Positions 17,809-25,667 of a DNA stretch of 61,103 bases are shown piece after piece. The stretch is taken from positions 264,964-326,066 of the forward strand of contig NZ_KE992171.1 in assembly GCF_000466425.1 (NCBI RefSeq), given 5' to 3'. A program made the translations under genes and the position numbers. Numbering within the stretch: position 1 is the stretch's first letter; the number at the start of each line of letters is the position of its first letter. The DNA comes from Capnocytophaga sp. oral taxon 863 str. F0517. GTDB lineage: Bacteria; Bacteroidota; Bacteroidia; Flavobacteriales; Flavobacteriaceae. The notes under the pieces are model-generated. The model was not told the origin of the DNA, ran no database searches, and saw only the letters and a list, made by a program, of their open reading frames with translations.

Positions 17809-17906
17809 AGCATTATACAATAAAAAAAAGAAAGGTAATCACAGAAGTAAATCTTAACCTAAAAGAGAGAAGTAACTTCTGTTTGACCTTTCTTAGTTGT
17901 TTTTTG

Positions 17907-18028
17907 TAGGACAGACGGGACTCGAACCCGCAACCAGGGAGTTAGAAGCTCAGAAGTAAATGGTAATTGACCTGCTAAAAGAGTATAATCTCACCATTAC
18001 CTGCTCTACCCAATTGAGCTACTGTCCT
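17907..18028 (-). tRNA. tRNA-Arg(UCU) interrupted by a 48-base insert
   Basis: On the minus strand the gene has a perfect 7-bp acceptor stem (18022-18028 with 17908-17914), D arm GCTC/GAGC, and a T arm with TTCGAGT. The anticodon loop CTTCTAA gives anticodon UCU at 17944-17946. The anticodon stem becomes a perfect 5 bp (GGGAG with CTCCC) only if bases 17952-17999 are removed, leaving a normal 74-base tRNA. The insert falls between tRNA positions 28 and 29. It is far too short for a group I or II intron, and its ends can pair. CCA is not encoded. It is either spliced by an unknown route, processed into a split tRNA, or dead. Confidence 0.8.
17952..17999 (-). other. 48-base hairpin-forming insert inside the tRNA-Arg gene
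   Basis: The insert begins TAATGGT and has ACCATTTA towards its end. These pair with one bulged base, and the helix can extend with tRNA bases 26-28 against the following ACTT. An inner GAG/CTC hairpin is possible. The boundaries are unique because shifting either way breaks the tRNA stem. Confidence 0.75.
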
Positions 18029-18134
18029 ATGTTAATCTCTCTTTCTGGGTGCAAAATTACAACCCTGCTGCGCAATGTTTTTGCGTAGCTATAGAAAAAG
18101 ATAGAGATTAATAAAAATATAACATTGTTATGAT

Positions 18135-18956
18135 TTATACCGCTACATTAAAATCCCTAAGTGCTTCGTTAAGTGAAGTTTTTAGGTCGGTAGAGGCTTT
18201 GCGTTGCCCGATAATAAGAGCGCAGGGCACTTGGTAGGCACCTGCTGGGAATTGCTTGGTATAGCTCCCTGGAATCACCACGGAGCGGGCAGGGACATAG
18301 CCCTTGTATTCTACAGGTTTTTCGCCTGTTACATCTATGATCTTGGTGGAGGCAGTCAGCACCACATTAGCGCCTAAGACCGCTTCTTTCTCTACACGTA
18401 CCCCTTCTACTATGATGGAGCGAGAGCCTAAGAAGGCGCCATCTTCTATGATAACAGGGGCTGCTTGTAGGGGTTCCAATACGCCACCGATACCTACCCC
18501 TCCGCTGATGTGTACATTTTTACCTACTTGGGCACAACTTCCTACCGTAGCCCAGGTGTCTACCATAGTACCGCTATCCACATAGGCACCAATATTCACA
18601 TAAGAAGGCATCAATACCACTCCTGGAGCTAAATAGGCGCCACGGCGCGCGGTAGCAGGAGGGACTACCCGTACCCCCTTGTCCTCATAGTTATGTTTGA
18701 GAGGGATCTTGTCATAGTATTCGAAGATACCCACTTCTTTGGTTTCCATTTTGCGGAAAGGAAAGTATAGGATGACTGCTTTTTTGACCCATTCATGCAC
18801 TTGCCAACCCTGTTCGGTGGGGGTAGCTACTCGTAATTCGCCACGGTCAAGTAGGTCTATAGTGGCATCTATAGCGTTCATAGTGGCTTCGTCGGAAAGC
18901 AAGCGGCGGTTTTCCCACGCAGTCTCTACTTTCTCTTGTAAATCTTTTATATTCAT
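18135..18956 (-). CDS. dapD: tetrahydrodipicolinate N-succinyltransferase
   Basis: This enzyme of the succinylase route to meso-diaminopimelate and lysine adds succinyl from succinyl-CoA to tetrahydrodipicolinate. An N-terminal helical domain (about 1-100) is followed by a left-handed beta helix of hexapeptide repeats (about 100-240), including Gly-Gly-Val-Gly-Ile-Gly-Gly-Val. The length of 273 matches E. coli DapD. It supplies diaminopimelate for peptidoglycan, consistent with the Gram-negative wall genes elsewhere in the window. It is a single unit with its own promoter. Confidence 0.96.
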   Translation of the reverse strand: MNIKDLQEKVETAWENRRLLSDEATMNAIDATIDLLDRGELRVATPTEQGWQVHEWVKKAVILYFPFRKMETKEVGIFEYYDKIPLKHNYEDKGVRVVPPATARRGAYLAPGVVLMPSYVNIGAYVDSGTMVDTWATVGSCAQVGKNVHISGGVGIGGVLEPLQAAPVIIEDGAFLGSRSIIVEGVRVEKEAVLGANVVLTASTKIIDVTGEKPVEYKGYVPARSVVIPGSYTKQFPAGAYQVPCALIIGQRKASTDLKTSLNEALRDFNVAV

Positions 18957-18978
18957 AAGATGACTTATTTCTTATCTG

Positions 18979-18986
18979 CAAAGATA
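18979..18986 (-). promoter_or_regulatory. promoter -7 box of dapD
   Basis: The minus strand reads TATCTTTG, 23 bases before the start codon. Confidence 0.6.
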
Positions 18987-19032
18987 GTGAAAATAATGGT
19001 AAATAATAAATGTTTAATGATTAATTAACGCC

Positions 19033-19578
19033 TTAAGACTGGTATATCAGGTGCTTGTAGGGAGCTCCAGCGAGCATCTTCATGTCGGCATATACAAAGC
19101 CCATGCGCAGGTAGAGCTTTTCGGCTTGGGGGTTGTCCATGGAGACTAATAGCCCTATGGTCTCTCCTTTGAGCTGTTCCTTGAGGTGGAGTAGTAGGGA
19201 GGAGCCGATACCTTTGCCTTGCACCTTGGGGGAGACACTGAGGGTATCTATATAATACTCTCCGGCTTGGGTCTCTTTCTCCAAACGGACGTCATGTCCG
19301 TAAGAGGTTTTGACAAAGTCAAATACCGCCTCGGAGAGAGGTGCTATATGGGCACCATTGTAATAGACTAGTGAACCGAGAATTTGTGACTCTTTTTCAT
19401 AGACTAAAGTATTCTGATACGAATACTGGTTGTTCTCCTGAATAAAGAGCCTTTCCAAAAAGCGGATGGCTTCTTGGGAATCTTCTTGTTTGATCAGTTT
19501 GAAAACAATTTCAGACATGGCCTGAAACATAAGGGGAGCCACGAAGGGGGCATCCGAGGGGGTGGCGGTACGTATCAT
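19033..19578 (-). CDS. GNAT family N-acetyltransferase
   Basis: A GNAT-fold acyltransferase of 181 residues. Beta strands lead to the acetyl-CoA loop Val-Gln-Gly-Lys-Gly-Ile-Gly-Ser (Q/RxxGxG/A motif) near residues 120-127, followed by Asp-Asn-Pro-Gln-Ala-Glu-Lys-Leu-Tyr and a Met-Gly-Phe end typical of the family. The substrate is unknown. Its start overlaps the end of the TonB-like gene by four bases, so it is the last gene of the truB unit. Confidence 0.88.
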   Translation of the reverse strand: MIRTATPSDAPFVAPLMFQAMSEIVFKLIKQEDSQEAIRFLERLFIQENNQYSYQNTLVYEKESQILGSLVYYNGAHIAPLSEAVFDFVKTSYGHDVRLEKETQAGEYYIDTLSVSPKVQGKGIGSSLLLHLKEQLKGETIGLLVSMDNPQAEKLYLRMGFVYADMKMLAGAPYKHLIYQS

Positions 19579-20336
19579 TGGAATAGGTAAGTAATAGTTC
19601 CGACTTGTTTGTTTTTGTCGCTCCTATCAAAGCGTGCCTTGCGTGCGTAATGGATGGCATTATCAATCAGGCAACCGTTAGCCGTGGTAGAAGCACTTTT
19701 GTTATAGGAGGCATCGGTGACGTACCCTTGGCCATCCACGGTGATATTGACAACCACCTTGCCGGATTCCTCACAGGTATAGATGGGGTTGGGCAGTTCG
19801 GTGATAGCCTCTCTGTCACTTAGGTAATAAGAAATCAGGGTGCGCTTGTTGGCTCTTTTTTGGTCGTTGGCAAGGGGTTTGTATTTTTCTAATTCCTTGA
19901 AGGACATGCCATCGTTCACTTTGTAGGGTTCCACCTTTGCCTTAGAATCACCTATACCTTCTTCTGTTTGGGGGGCTTCAGAGGTTTGGGCTTGTTGTGC
20001 CTTCTGTTCGGCCAAAAGCTCATCCAAGCTTTTGAGCGCTTCGGTATGCTGGATACGCTTATCGGCTTGGTTATAGGCTTGGGTGGTAATAGGGGAATTG
20101 TTGGTTACGAGGGGCTCCTCCGTATTTTCTACCTTCTTTTCTTCCTCTAAGAGCTTGGCTACTTCCTCGGCAGGGGGGATTTCAAGCCAAATTTCCTCAG
20201 GGGTGTTTCTGACTTTTATGATGATGAAGCAAACCAACATAGAGAGCATGATGACTAAGGTAATGACAAAAGCCCTTTCCTTACCGGTCATACTTAGGGC
20301 GGATAGCTCGCGTTTAAAGAATTGTTTTAGGGTCAT
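19575..20336 (-). CDS. TonB-like membrane-anchored protein
   Basis: A single transmembrane helix (about residues 23-41) is followed by a long Glu/Gln/Lys-rich periplasmic linker and a C-terminal domain. The C-terminal pattern (Val-Val-Asn-Ile-Thr-Val-Asp-Gly-Gln-Gly, then a Cys-Leu-Ile-Asp-Asn-Ala helix and a final Ala-Arg-Phe strand) fits the TonB C-terminal fold. TonB proteins carry proton-motive energy to outer-membrane receptors. The linker lacks the usual Pro-Lys repeats, so it may be a TonB relative with another job. It overlaps truB by 23 bases and the GNAT gene by four. Confidence 0.75.
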   Translation of the reverse strand: MTLKQFFKRELSALSMTGKERAFVITLVIMLSMLVCFIIIKVRNTPEEIWLEIPPAEEVAKLLEEEKKVENTEEPLVTNNSPITTQAYNQADKRIQHTEALKSLDELLAEQKAQQAQTSEAPQTEEGIGDSKAKVEPYKVNDGMSFKELEKYKPLANDQKRANKRTLISYYLSDREAITELPNPIYTCEESGKVVVNITVDGQGYVTDASYNKSASTTANGCLIDNAIHYARKARFDRSDKNKQVGTITYLFQ

Positions 20337-21027
20337 CTAAGGTATGGTTTAAGAATTGCTGTACAAATGCCTCTGGGGCATAGGCCTCTGCCACGGAGTG
20401 GGTGCCTATTTGGGTACGCCTTAGCGAAGTTAGGTGGGCACCACTGCCTAAGGCCTTACCAATATCATGGGCTAAGGAACGGATATAGGTACCCTTGCTA
20501 CAATGTACCCTGAAGCTCAGCTCTTTTTCGGCTGTGCGCTCCAGCGCCAATTCATGGATGGTAATGGCTCTTAGGGGTACCTCAGTGGTCTCTCCCTTGC
20601 GAGCCAACTCATAGAGGCGCTTTCCGTTTTTCTTAATAGCTGAAAATAGGGGAGGGGCTTGGGTGAGTTCGCCTATAAATTGTCGCTTTACCTCCTCGAT
20701 GAGGACATCGGTAATATGTTCGGTAGGGAAGTAGGCATCGACCTCTGTTTCCAGGTCGTAAGAGGGGGTGGTAGCTCCCAATTCAATGGTACCGGTATAT
20801 ACCTTGGGGGCATCCTGTATTTGAGGGATTTGCTTGGTATATTTCCCAGTACAGAGGATGAGCAGGCCGGTGGCCAAGGGATCAAGGGTGCCAGCATGGC
20901 CTATCTTGAACTTCTTGAGGCGATATTTCTTCATAATAGCCCACTTGAGCTTATTGACCGCTTGGAACGAACTCCAGTGTAGGGGCTTGTCTATCAGTAT
21001 GATTGTGCCTTCTATAAGCGATTGCAT
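20314..21027 (-). CDS. truB: tRNA pseudouridine(55) synthase
   Basis: TruB makes pseudouridine at position 55 in the T loop of tRNAs. The catalytic motif Gly-His-Ala-Gly-Thr-Leu-Asp-Pro-Leu-Ala-Thr-Gly lies near residues 43-54, with the active-site Asp. The later Arg-Val-x-Cys-Ser-Lys-Gly-Thr-Tyr-Ile-Arg and the Leu-Arg-Arg-Thr segment are family features. The length of 237 is a little short, as usual where the C-terminal PUA part is reduced. It is first in a three-gene minus-strand unit with a promoter box upstream. Confidence 0.95.
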   Translation of the reverse strand: MQSLIEGTIILIDKPLHWSSFQAVNKLKWAIMKKYRLKKFKIGHAGTLDPLATGLLILCTGKYTKQIPQIQDAPKVYTGTIELGATTPSYDLETEVDAYFPTEHITDVLIEEVKRQFIGELTQAPPLFSAIKKNGKRLYELARKGETTEVPLRAITIHELALERTAEKELSFRVHCSKGTYIRSLAHDIGKALGSGAHLTSLRRTQIGTHSVAEAYAPEAFVQQFLNHTLDDPKTIL

Positions 21028-21061
21028 AAATGAAATGACTTTTAAGGGATGAAAGTGGTGG

Positions 21062-21069
21062 CAAATATA
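21062..21069 (-). promoter_or_regulatory. promoter -7 box of the truB unit
   Basis: The minus strand reads TATATTTG, about 35 bases before the start codon. Confidence 0.5.
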
Positions 21070-21251
21070 CTGCTATTTTTTTGATTTTAATAGTTTTTTC
21101 AAGGAAAATTAAGTAGCCAAAAGTCAGCCATTAGTGGCTATATTCTAATCAAGAAATACGACCTCTAAATCTTTTATATTTCGGATGTAAAAGTGTTAAA
21201 TTTATCTTTATTTAGAATGAGAACAAAATAGGTGTGAAGTAAGGTTTTCCC

Positions 21252-21282
21252 TTTGTAAAATTAAAAAAAAGACATATTTTTG
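21252..21282 (+). promoter_or_regulatory. promoter of the nrf unit
   Basis: TTTG at 21252-21255 and TATTTTTG at 21275-21282 are 19 bases apart, an exact fit to the Bacteroidetes promoter spacing. The nrfH start is 30 bases further on. Confidence 0.75.
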
Positions 21283-21312
21283 CAACGGAAATAAGAACTA
21301 AATATTAACAAT

Positions 21313-21918
21313 ATGCCAACGTCTTCTCAAGAAAATGTCCCTAAGAAAGGCCGGCTTGTTCGGTATCTGATTCCTGCTTTTGTAGGAATTATATTGGGCT
21401 TGTGTGGGTATATCTTTTACCTATCTAAGGCGCATTCTTATCTTTCGGATGACCCCAAGGCGTGTGTCAATTGTCATATCATGGAACCTTAATATGCCAC
21501 TTGGTCGCACTCCTCCCATGGTCGTAATACGGTGTGCAACGATTGCCACGTACCTCATGACAATGTCTTCCGTAAGTATTACTTCAAGGCCAATGACGGT
21601 TTGCGACATGCTACCATGTTCACCTTCCGCCTCGAACCTCAAGTGATTAAGATGCATGCCCCAGGGCAAAAGGTAGTACAGGAAAACTGTATTCGCTGCC
21701 ACAGTACCCTTGTCTCCGAAGTGAGGTTAGGAAAAGTAACGGCTCCTATGGCGCATGCCGATAACGGTAAGCTCTGTTGGGAATGTCACCGCGAAGTACC
21801 TCACAGTCGTGTACGCGGATTGAACTCCGCACCACACTCTCCTGTTCCTATCATTGATGATATGGGGGAAAATACCCCACAATGGATACAGGACTTAATA
21901 AAAACAGAAAAAAAATAA
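21313..21918 (+). pseudogene. nrfH: NrfH cytochrome c nitrite reductase small subunit, in-frame stop
   Basis: NrfH is the membrane-anchored tetrahaem quinol oxidase that passes electrons to NrfA. The frame from ATG 21313 gives an N-terminal transmembrane helix (about residues 17-39) and the first haem motif Cys-Val-Asn-Cys-His-Ile-Met. It then meets TAA at 21490-21492 (codon 60). The same frame continues open with Tyr-Ala-Thr-Trp and three more CxxCH motifs to 21918. Family members commonly have Met-x-Pro-Gln-Tyr-Ala-Thr-Trp here, so a single C-to-T change of CAA would explain it. It may be a true null allele, a sequence error or a read-through site. The rest of the gene is intact. Confidence 0.9.
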
Positions 21919-21948
21919 TTGATTAAAAACAAACTAATTGATACAACG

Positions 21949-23415
21949 ATGAAAAAGAAAAATTGGTTACTAGTAGGAATATTAGCTGTAGTGACGTTCC
22001 TTTTAGGTTTGTTAGCTAATTCCATCATGAATAGGTCTCATGAGGCCGAATTTATAGCCAAAGGAGGTAATAACTTGGAAGACCAAGAGTGCCGCAATGA
22101 GCTTTACAAAGAGTTTTACCCTCGTCAGTATGACTCATGGGAAGCTACTGCCGATACCACTTTCCGCTCTAAGTATATGAGCAGTCAAGATGATGACCTC
22201 TTGGCACTACGTCCTGAAATGGTAATCCTTTGGGCGGGCTATGCCTTCTCTAAGGAATACAATGCACCTCGTGGGCACATGCATGCCATAGAGGATGTTA
22301 CCAAAATCCTCCGTACAGGATCTCCTTCTGAGACTACCCACTCTCCACAGCCAGGTACTTGCTGGACTTGTAAGAGTCCTGATGTACCTCGCCTTATGAA
22401 GAAAGTAGGTTTGGAAGAATACTATAGTGCTCCTTGGGACAAGTGGGGTAGCGAAATAGTGAACCCTATCGGTTGTGCTACTTGCCACAATACTAAGACT
22501 ATGAAATTGGAAGTACACCAACCAGCGTTGGCTGAGGCTTTTGCTCGCCAAGGAAAAGACATCAACAAAGCAACTCACCAAGAAATGCGTTCCCTTGTAT
22601 GTGCCCAATGCCACGTAGAATACTACTTCAAAGGAGATAAGAAATACCTTACTTTTCCATGGGATGAAGGTATGACTGTAGAAAAAATGGAAGAATACTA
22701 CGACAAAGAAGGCTGGACAGACTATGTTCATAAAGTGAGTCGTGCTCCTATTATCAAGGCACAACACCCCGATTATGAGCTTTCTCAGCTCGGTATCCAC
22801 GGACAGCGTGGAGTATCTTGTGCAGACTGCCACATGCCTTACAAAACCGATGGTGCTGTGAAATTCTCTGACCACCAAATCTCCAGTCCTTTGCGTAATA
22901 TTTCTGCCAGTTGCCAAACTTGTCACCGCCAAAGTGAAGAAGACCTTAGAAAGAATGTATATGACCGACAAGATGCTGTATATGGTATGCGTATGAAACT
23001 TGAAAAGGAATTGGCTAAAGTACATTTTAAAGCTAAATTCTTGTGGGACAATGGGGCAACTGAAGAACAAATGAAACCTACCTTAGCTCTTATCCGTAAG
23101 TCTCAGTGGCGTTGGGATATGGTACACTCCTCACATGGAGCGGCTTTCCATGCTCCTATAGAGTCAGAGCGTCTCCTTAGTGATGGGCTTATTTATGCTC
23201 TTGAAGCTGAAAAGAACTTGGATGTGCTTAAAGAAAAATTGCATATCGCAGCTGAGTTCGTAATGCCAGACATTAGTACTAAAGCCAAAGCTCAAAAAGA
23301 AATTGGCTTAGACATACCTAAGGAAGAAGCCGCTAAGAAAGAATTCTTGAAGACTATCGTTCCTAAATGGCTCGAAGAAGCTCGTAAAGAAGGCCGCTTA
23401 GTTACACAAAGATAG
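21949..23415 (+). CDS. nrfA: ammonia-forming cytochrome c nitrite reductase
   Basis: NrfA reduces nitrite to ammonium in the periplasm with five haems. The start is the ATG at 21949 (488 residues), which gives an N-terminal signal/anchor helix (about residues 5-24). The frame open from 21919 has no better start. The catalytic haem site Cys-Trp-Thr-Cys-Lys is present, followed by four CxxCH sites (CATCH, CAQCH, CADCH, CQTCH) and the distal-haem histidines in His-Ser-Ser-His-Gly. All ligands look intact. It follows nrfH by 30 bases and precedes the assembly genes. Confidence 0.96.
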   Translation: MKKKNWLLVGILAVVTFLLGLLANSIMNRSHEAEFIAKGGNNLEDQECRNELYKEFYPRQYDSWEATADTTFRSKYMSSQDDDLLALRPEMVILWAGYAFSKEYNAPRGHMHAIEDVTKILRTGSPSETTHSPQPGTCWTCKSPDVPRLMKKVGLEEYYSAPWDKWGSEIVNPIGCATCHNTKTMKLEVHQPALAEAFARQGKDINKATHQEMRSLVCAQCHVEYYFKGDKKYLTFPWDEGMTVEKMEEYYDKEGWTDYVHKVSRAPIIKAQHPDYELSQLGIHGQRGVSCADCHMPYKTDGAVKFSDHQISSPLRNISASCQTCHRQSEEDLRKNVYDRQDAVYGMRMKLEKELAKVHFKAKFLWDNGATEEQMKPTLALIRKSQWRWDMVHSSHGAAFHAPIESERLLSDGLIYALEAEKNLDVLKEKLHIAAEFVMPDISTKAKAQKEIGLDIPKEEAAKKEFLKTIVPKWLEEARKEGRLVTQR

Positions 23416-23431
23416 TACGAACAGCATACAA

Positions 23432-23457
23432 TGTAGGGGCGAATGGCAATTCGCCCT
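23432..23457. repeat. dispersed palindromic element, copy 1
   Basis: TGTAGGGGCGAATGGCAATT followed by CGCCC forms an 8-bp stem (GGGCGAAT/ATTCGCCC) with a 4-base loop, 17 bases after the nrfA stop. Two related copies at 49639-49664 and 52916-52943 have a T-A pair where this one has G-C. Confidence 0.75.
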
Positions 23458-23469
23458 TACTTTTTATAA

Positions 23470-23503
23470 AAATTAGTCATTAATCATTAATCATTAGTCA
23501 TTG
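23470..23503 (+). repeat. 7-base repeat array ahead of resB-like gene
   Basis: Four or five units of the type ATTAGTC/ATTAATC run directly into the start codon at 23504. Confidence 0.65.
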
Positions 23504-24703
23504 ATGAAGTCTTATCCTTTTGCCATTCTTTTTTCCCTTGCCGCCGTTTTGGTAGGCTTTGGACTACAACTCTCGATAGGGAGTATTAGCAAGAGCTGGT
23601 TTAGCTTTCCTTACAATGTAGTAGGGGGAGCTATTTATGTATTATTGGCTACGGGGAGCTATTTCCTTTGGCGTAAGACCAACTTTATCCTTCGCTTCTC
23701 CTCGGCTCCTTTTGCTATTGTTACGGTGGTAACACTTGGGGTACTGACCATTGGGCTGGGAAGTATCAATGTAAAACCTCAGGAACTTACAGGTATCTGG
23801 GGCAAGTTGGGCTTGGACGACCTTACCAAGACTTGGTATTTTGGCCTTGTTTTCTTTTTGACCTTAACCAATCTTTGGTTTTCTATCCTTAAGCGTTCTA
23901 TGGTCTATCAGCGTAAGAATATTGCCTTTTTGCTCAATCACTTTGGGCTGTGGCTTACGATGTTTGCCGGGGTCTTGGGACAGGGTGATATTGTACGCCT
24001 TACCATGGACTTGAAAAAGGACATCCCCCAATGGCAGGCCAAAACTGCCGATCAGCAGACTATCAATCTTCCTATAGCCATACAGCTCAAGGACTTCTCT
24101 ATTGATATCTATCCGAACAAACTCTTTGTGATTGATACCACAGGTACTTCACTGCCCAAGGGCAAGCCCATTGGCTTTATGCTCGAGCAGGAAGGAGCCC
24201 AAATGACCCTTTTGGACTGGAAGATTACCCTACACAAGTATTTGGAAAGGGCGATTCCCGATACGGATTCTACTTATATTCATCATACCATGTGGGGGGC
24301 AACCAATGCGGCTTTGGTTACTGTCGAGGATTTGAGTACGCACCAAACCAAGACGGAATGGATCTCGGCCGGGAATTTCCAACTTCCCCCCCGTGCGATA
24401 GATTTGGATAAGGAACATACCCTTGTGATGGCTCCCCCAGAGGCGCGCAAATTCCAATCCGAGGTGCTCATCTATCAGAAAGGTAGCAACCGTATATTGG
24501 AGGAAAAAATAGAGGTCAATCACCCTATCACCGTCGGGGGATGGCGTATCTATCAGCTTAGTTATGACGAACGTATGGGGCGTTGGTCTGACCTTAGTGT
24601 CATCGAACTGGTTTCCGACCCTTGGCTTCCTATCGTATATACCGGTATCTTCCTGCTTATCGCAGGAGGAATAGCATTACTCTTTGAAGTAAAAAAGAAT
24701 TAG
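23504..24703 (+). CDS. ResB-like cytochrome c assembly protein
   Basis: The protein has four hydrophobic segments (about residues 5-24, 32-52, 65-85 and 110-126), a large periplasmic domain and a final transmembrane helix. This matches the ResB/CcsB-like proteins encoded after nrfHA in Bacteroidota. They work with CcsA to attach haem to periplasmic cytochromes such as NrfA. I use the ATG at 23504 (399 residues) rather than the TTG just before it. The gene is downstream of nrfA across a palindromic element and a 7-base repeat array, so it may still be in the nrf unit. Confidence 0.85.
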   Translation: MKSYPFAILFSLAAVLVGFGLQLSIGSISKSWFSFPYNVVGGAIYVLLATGSYFLWRKTNFILRFSSAPFAIVTVVTLGVLTIGLGSINVKPQELTGIWGKLGLDDLTKTWYFGLVFFLTLTNLWFSILKRSMVYQRKNIAFLLNHFGLWLTMFAGVLGQGDIVRLTMDLKKDIPQWQAKTADQQTINLPIAIQLKDFSIDIYPNKLFVIDTTGTSLPKGKPIGFMLEQEGAQMTLLDWKITLHKYLERAIPDTDSTYIHHTMWGATNAALVTVEDLSTHQTKTEWISAGNFQLPPRAIDLDKEHTLVMAPPEARKFQSEVLIYQKGSNRILEEKIEVNHPITVGGWRIYQLSYDERMGRWSDLSVIELVSDPWLPIVYTGIFLLIAGGIALLFEVKKN

Positions 24704-24721
24704 TAGTTGTCAGTCTCAAAA

Positions 24722-24761
24722 AACTAATCACTAACCACTAATCACTATTCGTTATTCACTA
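24722..24761 (+). repeat. 7-base repeat array ahead of ccsA-like gene
   Basis: Units of the type ACTAATC/ACTAACC/ACTATTC, about five in a row, end just before the start codon at 24766. Confidence 0.65.
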
Positions 24762-24765
24762 AATT

Positions 24766-25560
24766 ATGTGGTCATATTTTAACATTATCACCTACCTTAC
24801 TATAGCCCTATGGCTTGTGGGAGGAGGACTTATTTATAGTAAAAGCAAAGCTCTAAGAGGCTTTGCTATTATTAGCCATTTGGTGGCAACAGTGCTCATA
24901 GGAGGCTTTATTGTCGCCTTGTGGAAAGGATTGGAGCGCCCACCCTTGCGTACCTTAGCCGAGACACGCATATGGTATGCCTTCTTCATGGGGCTGATAG
25001 GCTATGCCATCTACCTGCTCTATAGGCAAAAATGGATGCTTAGTTATTCGGCAGTGATGGGAATCGTCTTTGTCGGACTGACCTATACCCACCCCGATAC
25101 GATGAACAAGGCGCTGATGCCTGCCTTACAAAGTGTGTGGTTTATCCCCCATGTGATCGTCTATATCTTTGCCTATGCCATGCTTGGTATGGCTTCCCTG
25201 ACGGCCTTTTATGGAATTTATCGCTATAAGAGGGGACAGGAGATCCTTTCTGTTTTTGCCCTAACCGACCAGCTGATCAAAATTGGCTATGTATTTCTTA
25301 CCTTTGGACTGCTTTTCGGTGCTCTTTGGGCGAAGGAAGCCTGGGGGCATTATTGGACTTGGGATCCTAAGGAAACGTGGGCTTTTATTACCTGGCTAGG
25401 TTATTTGGTCTATCTACACCATAAGTATAATCATAAAGAGAAAAAGCCCTTACAGAGTTTTATCATTGTAGGGATTGCTTTTATATTGCTCCTTATCTGC
25501 TGGTTTGGGGTCAATTACCTCCCCACCGCCCAGCTAAGTGTACATACTTACGCGGGCTAA
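24766..25560 (+). CDS. ccsA: CcsA-like haem-handling cytochrome c assembly protein
   Basis: A polytopic inner-membrane protein (about eight helices) with the haem-handling WWD-type segment Trp-Gly-His-Tyr-Trp-Thr-Trp-Asp-Pro-Lys-Glu-Thr-Trp near residues 198-210, followed by the conserved His residues. This is the CcsA/CcmC fold that presents haem for attachment to apocytochromes. It is a short form (264 residues), usual for nrf clusters in Bacteroidota. It pairs with the ResB-like gene upstream and supplies haem to NrfA and NrfH. Confidence 0.92.
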   Translation: MWSYFNIITYLTIALWLVGGGLIYSKSKALRGFAIISHLVATVLIGGFIVALWKGLERPPLRTLAETRIWYAFFMGLIGYAIYLLYRQKWMLSYSAVMGIVFVGLTYTHPDTMNKALMPALQSVWFIPHVIVYIFAYAMLGMASLTAFYGIYRYKRGQEILSVFALTDQLIKIGYVFLTFGLLFGALWAKEAWGHYWTWDPKETWAFITWLGYLVYLHHKYNHKEKKPLQSFIIVGIAFILLLICWFGVNYLPTAQLSVHTYAG

Positions 25561-25574
25561 TAAATTAATGAGAC

Positions 25575-25610
25575 AATGAGTCAATTTGCCAATTGGTAAA
25601 TTGACTCATT
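25575..25610. repeat. 36-base near-perfect palindrome
   Basis: Two 18-base arms meet with no loop (AATGAGTCAATTT outer arms) and one G-T pair, 15 bases after the ccsA stop. There is no T run, so it is a weak terminator candidate. It could also be a binding site. Confidence 0.65.
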
Positions 25611-25639
25611 AACAAATTGTCAAATTACCAAATTATTTG

Positions 25640-25647
25640 TACTTTTG
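25640..25647 (+). promoter_or_regulatory. promoter -7 box of the Fe-S protein gene
   Basis: TACTTTTG fits TAnnTTTG and lies 20 bases before the start codon, so this gene can be transcribed separately from nrf. Confidence 0.55.
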
Positions 25648-25667
25648 CCCTCTGAAAAAATAAATCT

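Noticed and set aside
17907-18028. Group I or group II self-splicing intron in the tRNA-Arg gene
   Set aside because: The insert is only 48 bases, cannot hold a catalytic core, and sits in the stem rather than the anticodon loop.
18067-18089. Hairpin between dapD and the tRNA-Arg gene as a terminator
   Set aside because: The stem has 9 pairs with one wobble but no T run on either strand, so I leave it uncalled.
21490-21492. Recoding of the nrfH stop as selenocysteine or pyrrolysine
   Set aside because: The codon is TAA, which neither system uses, and the family has no such residue there.
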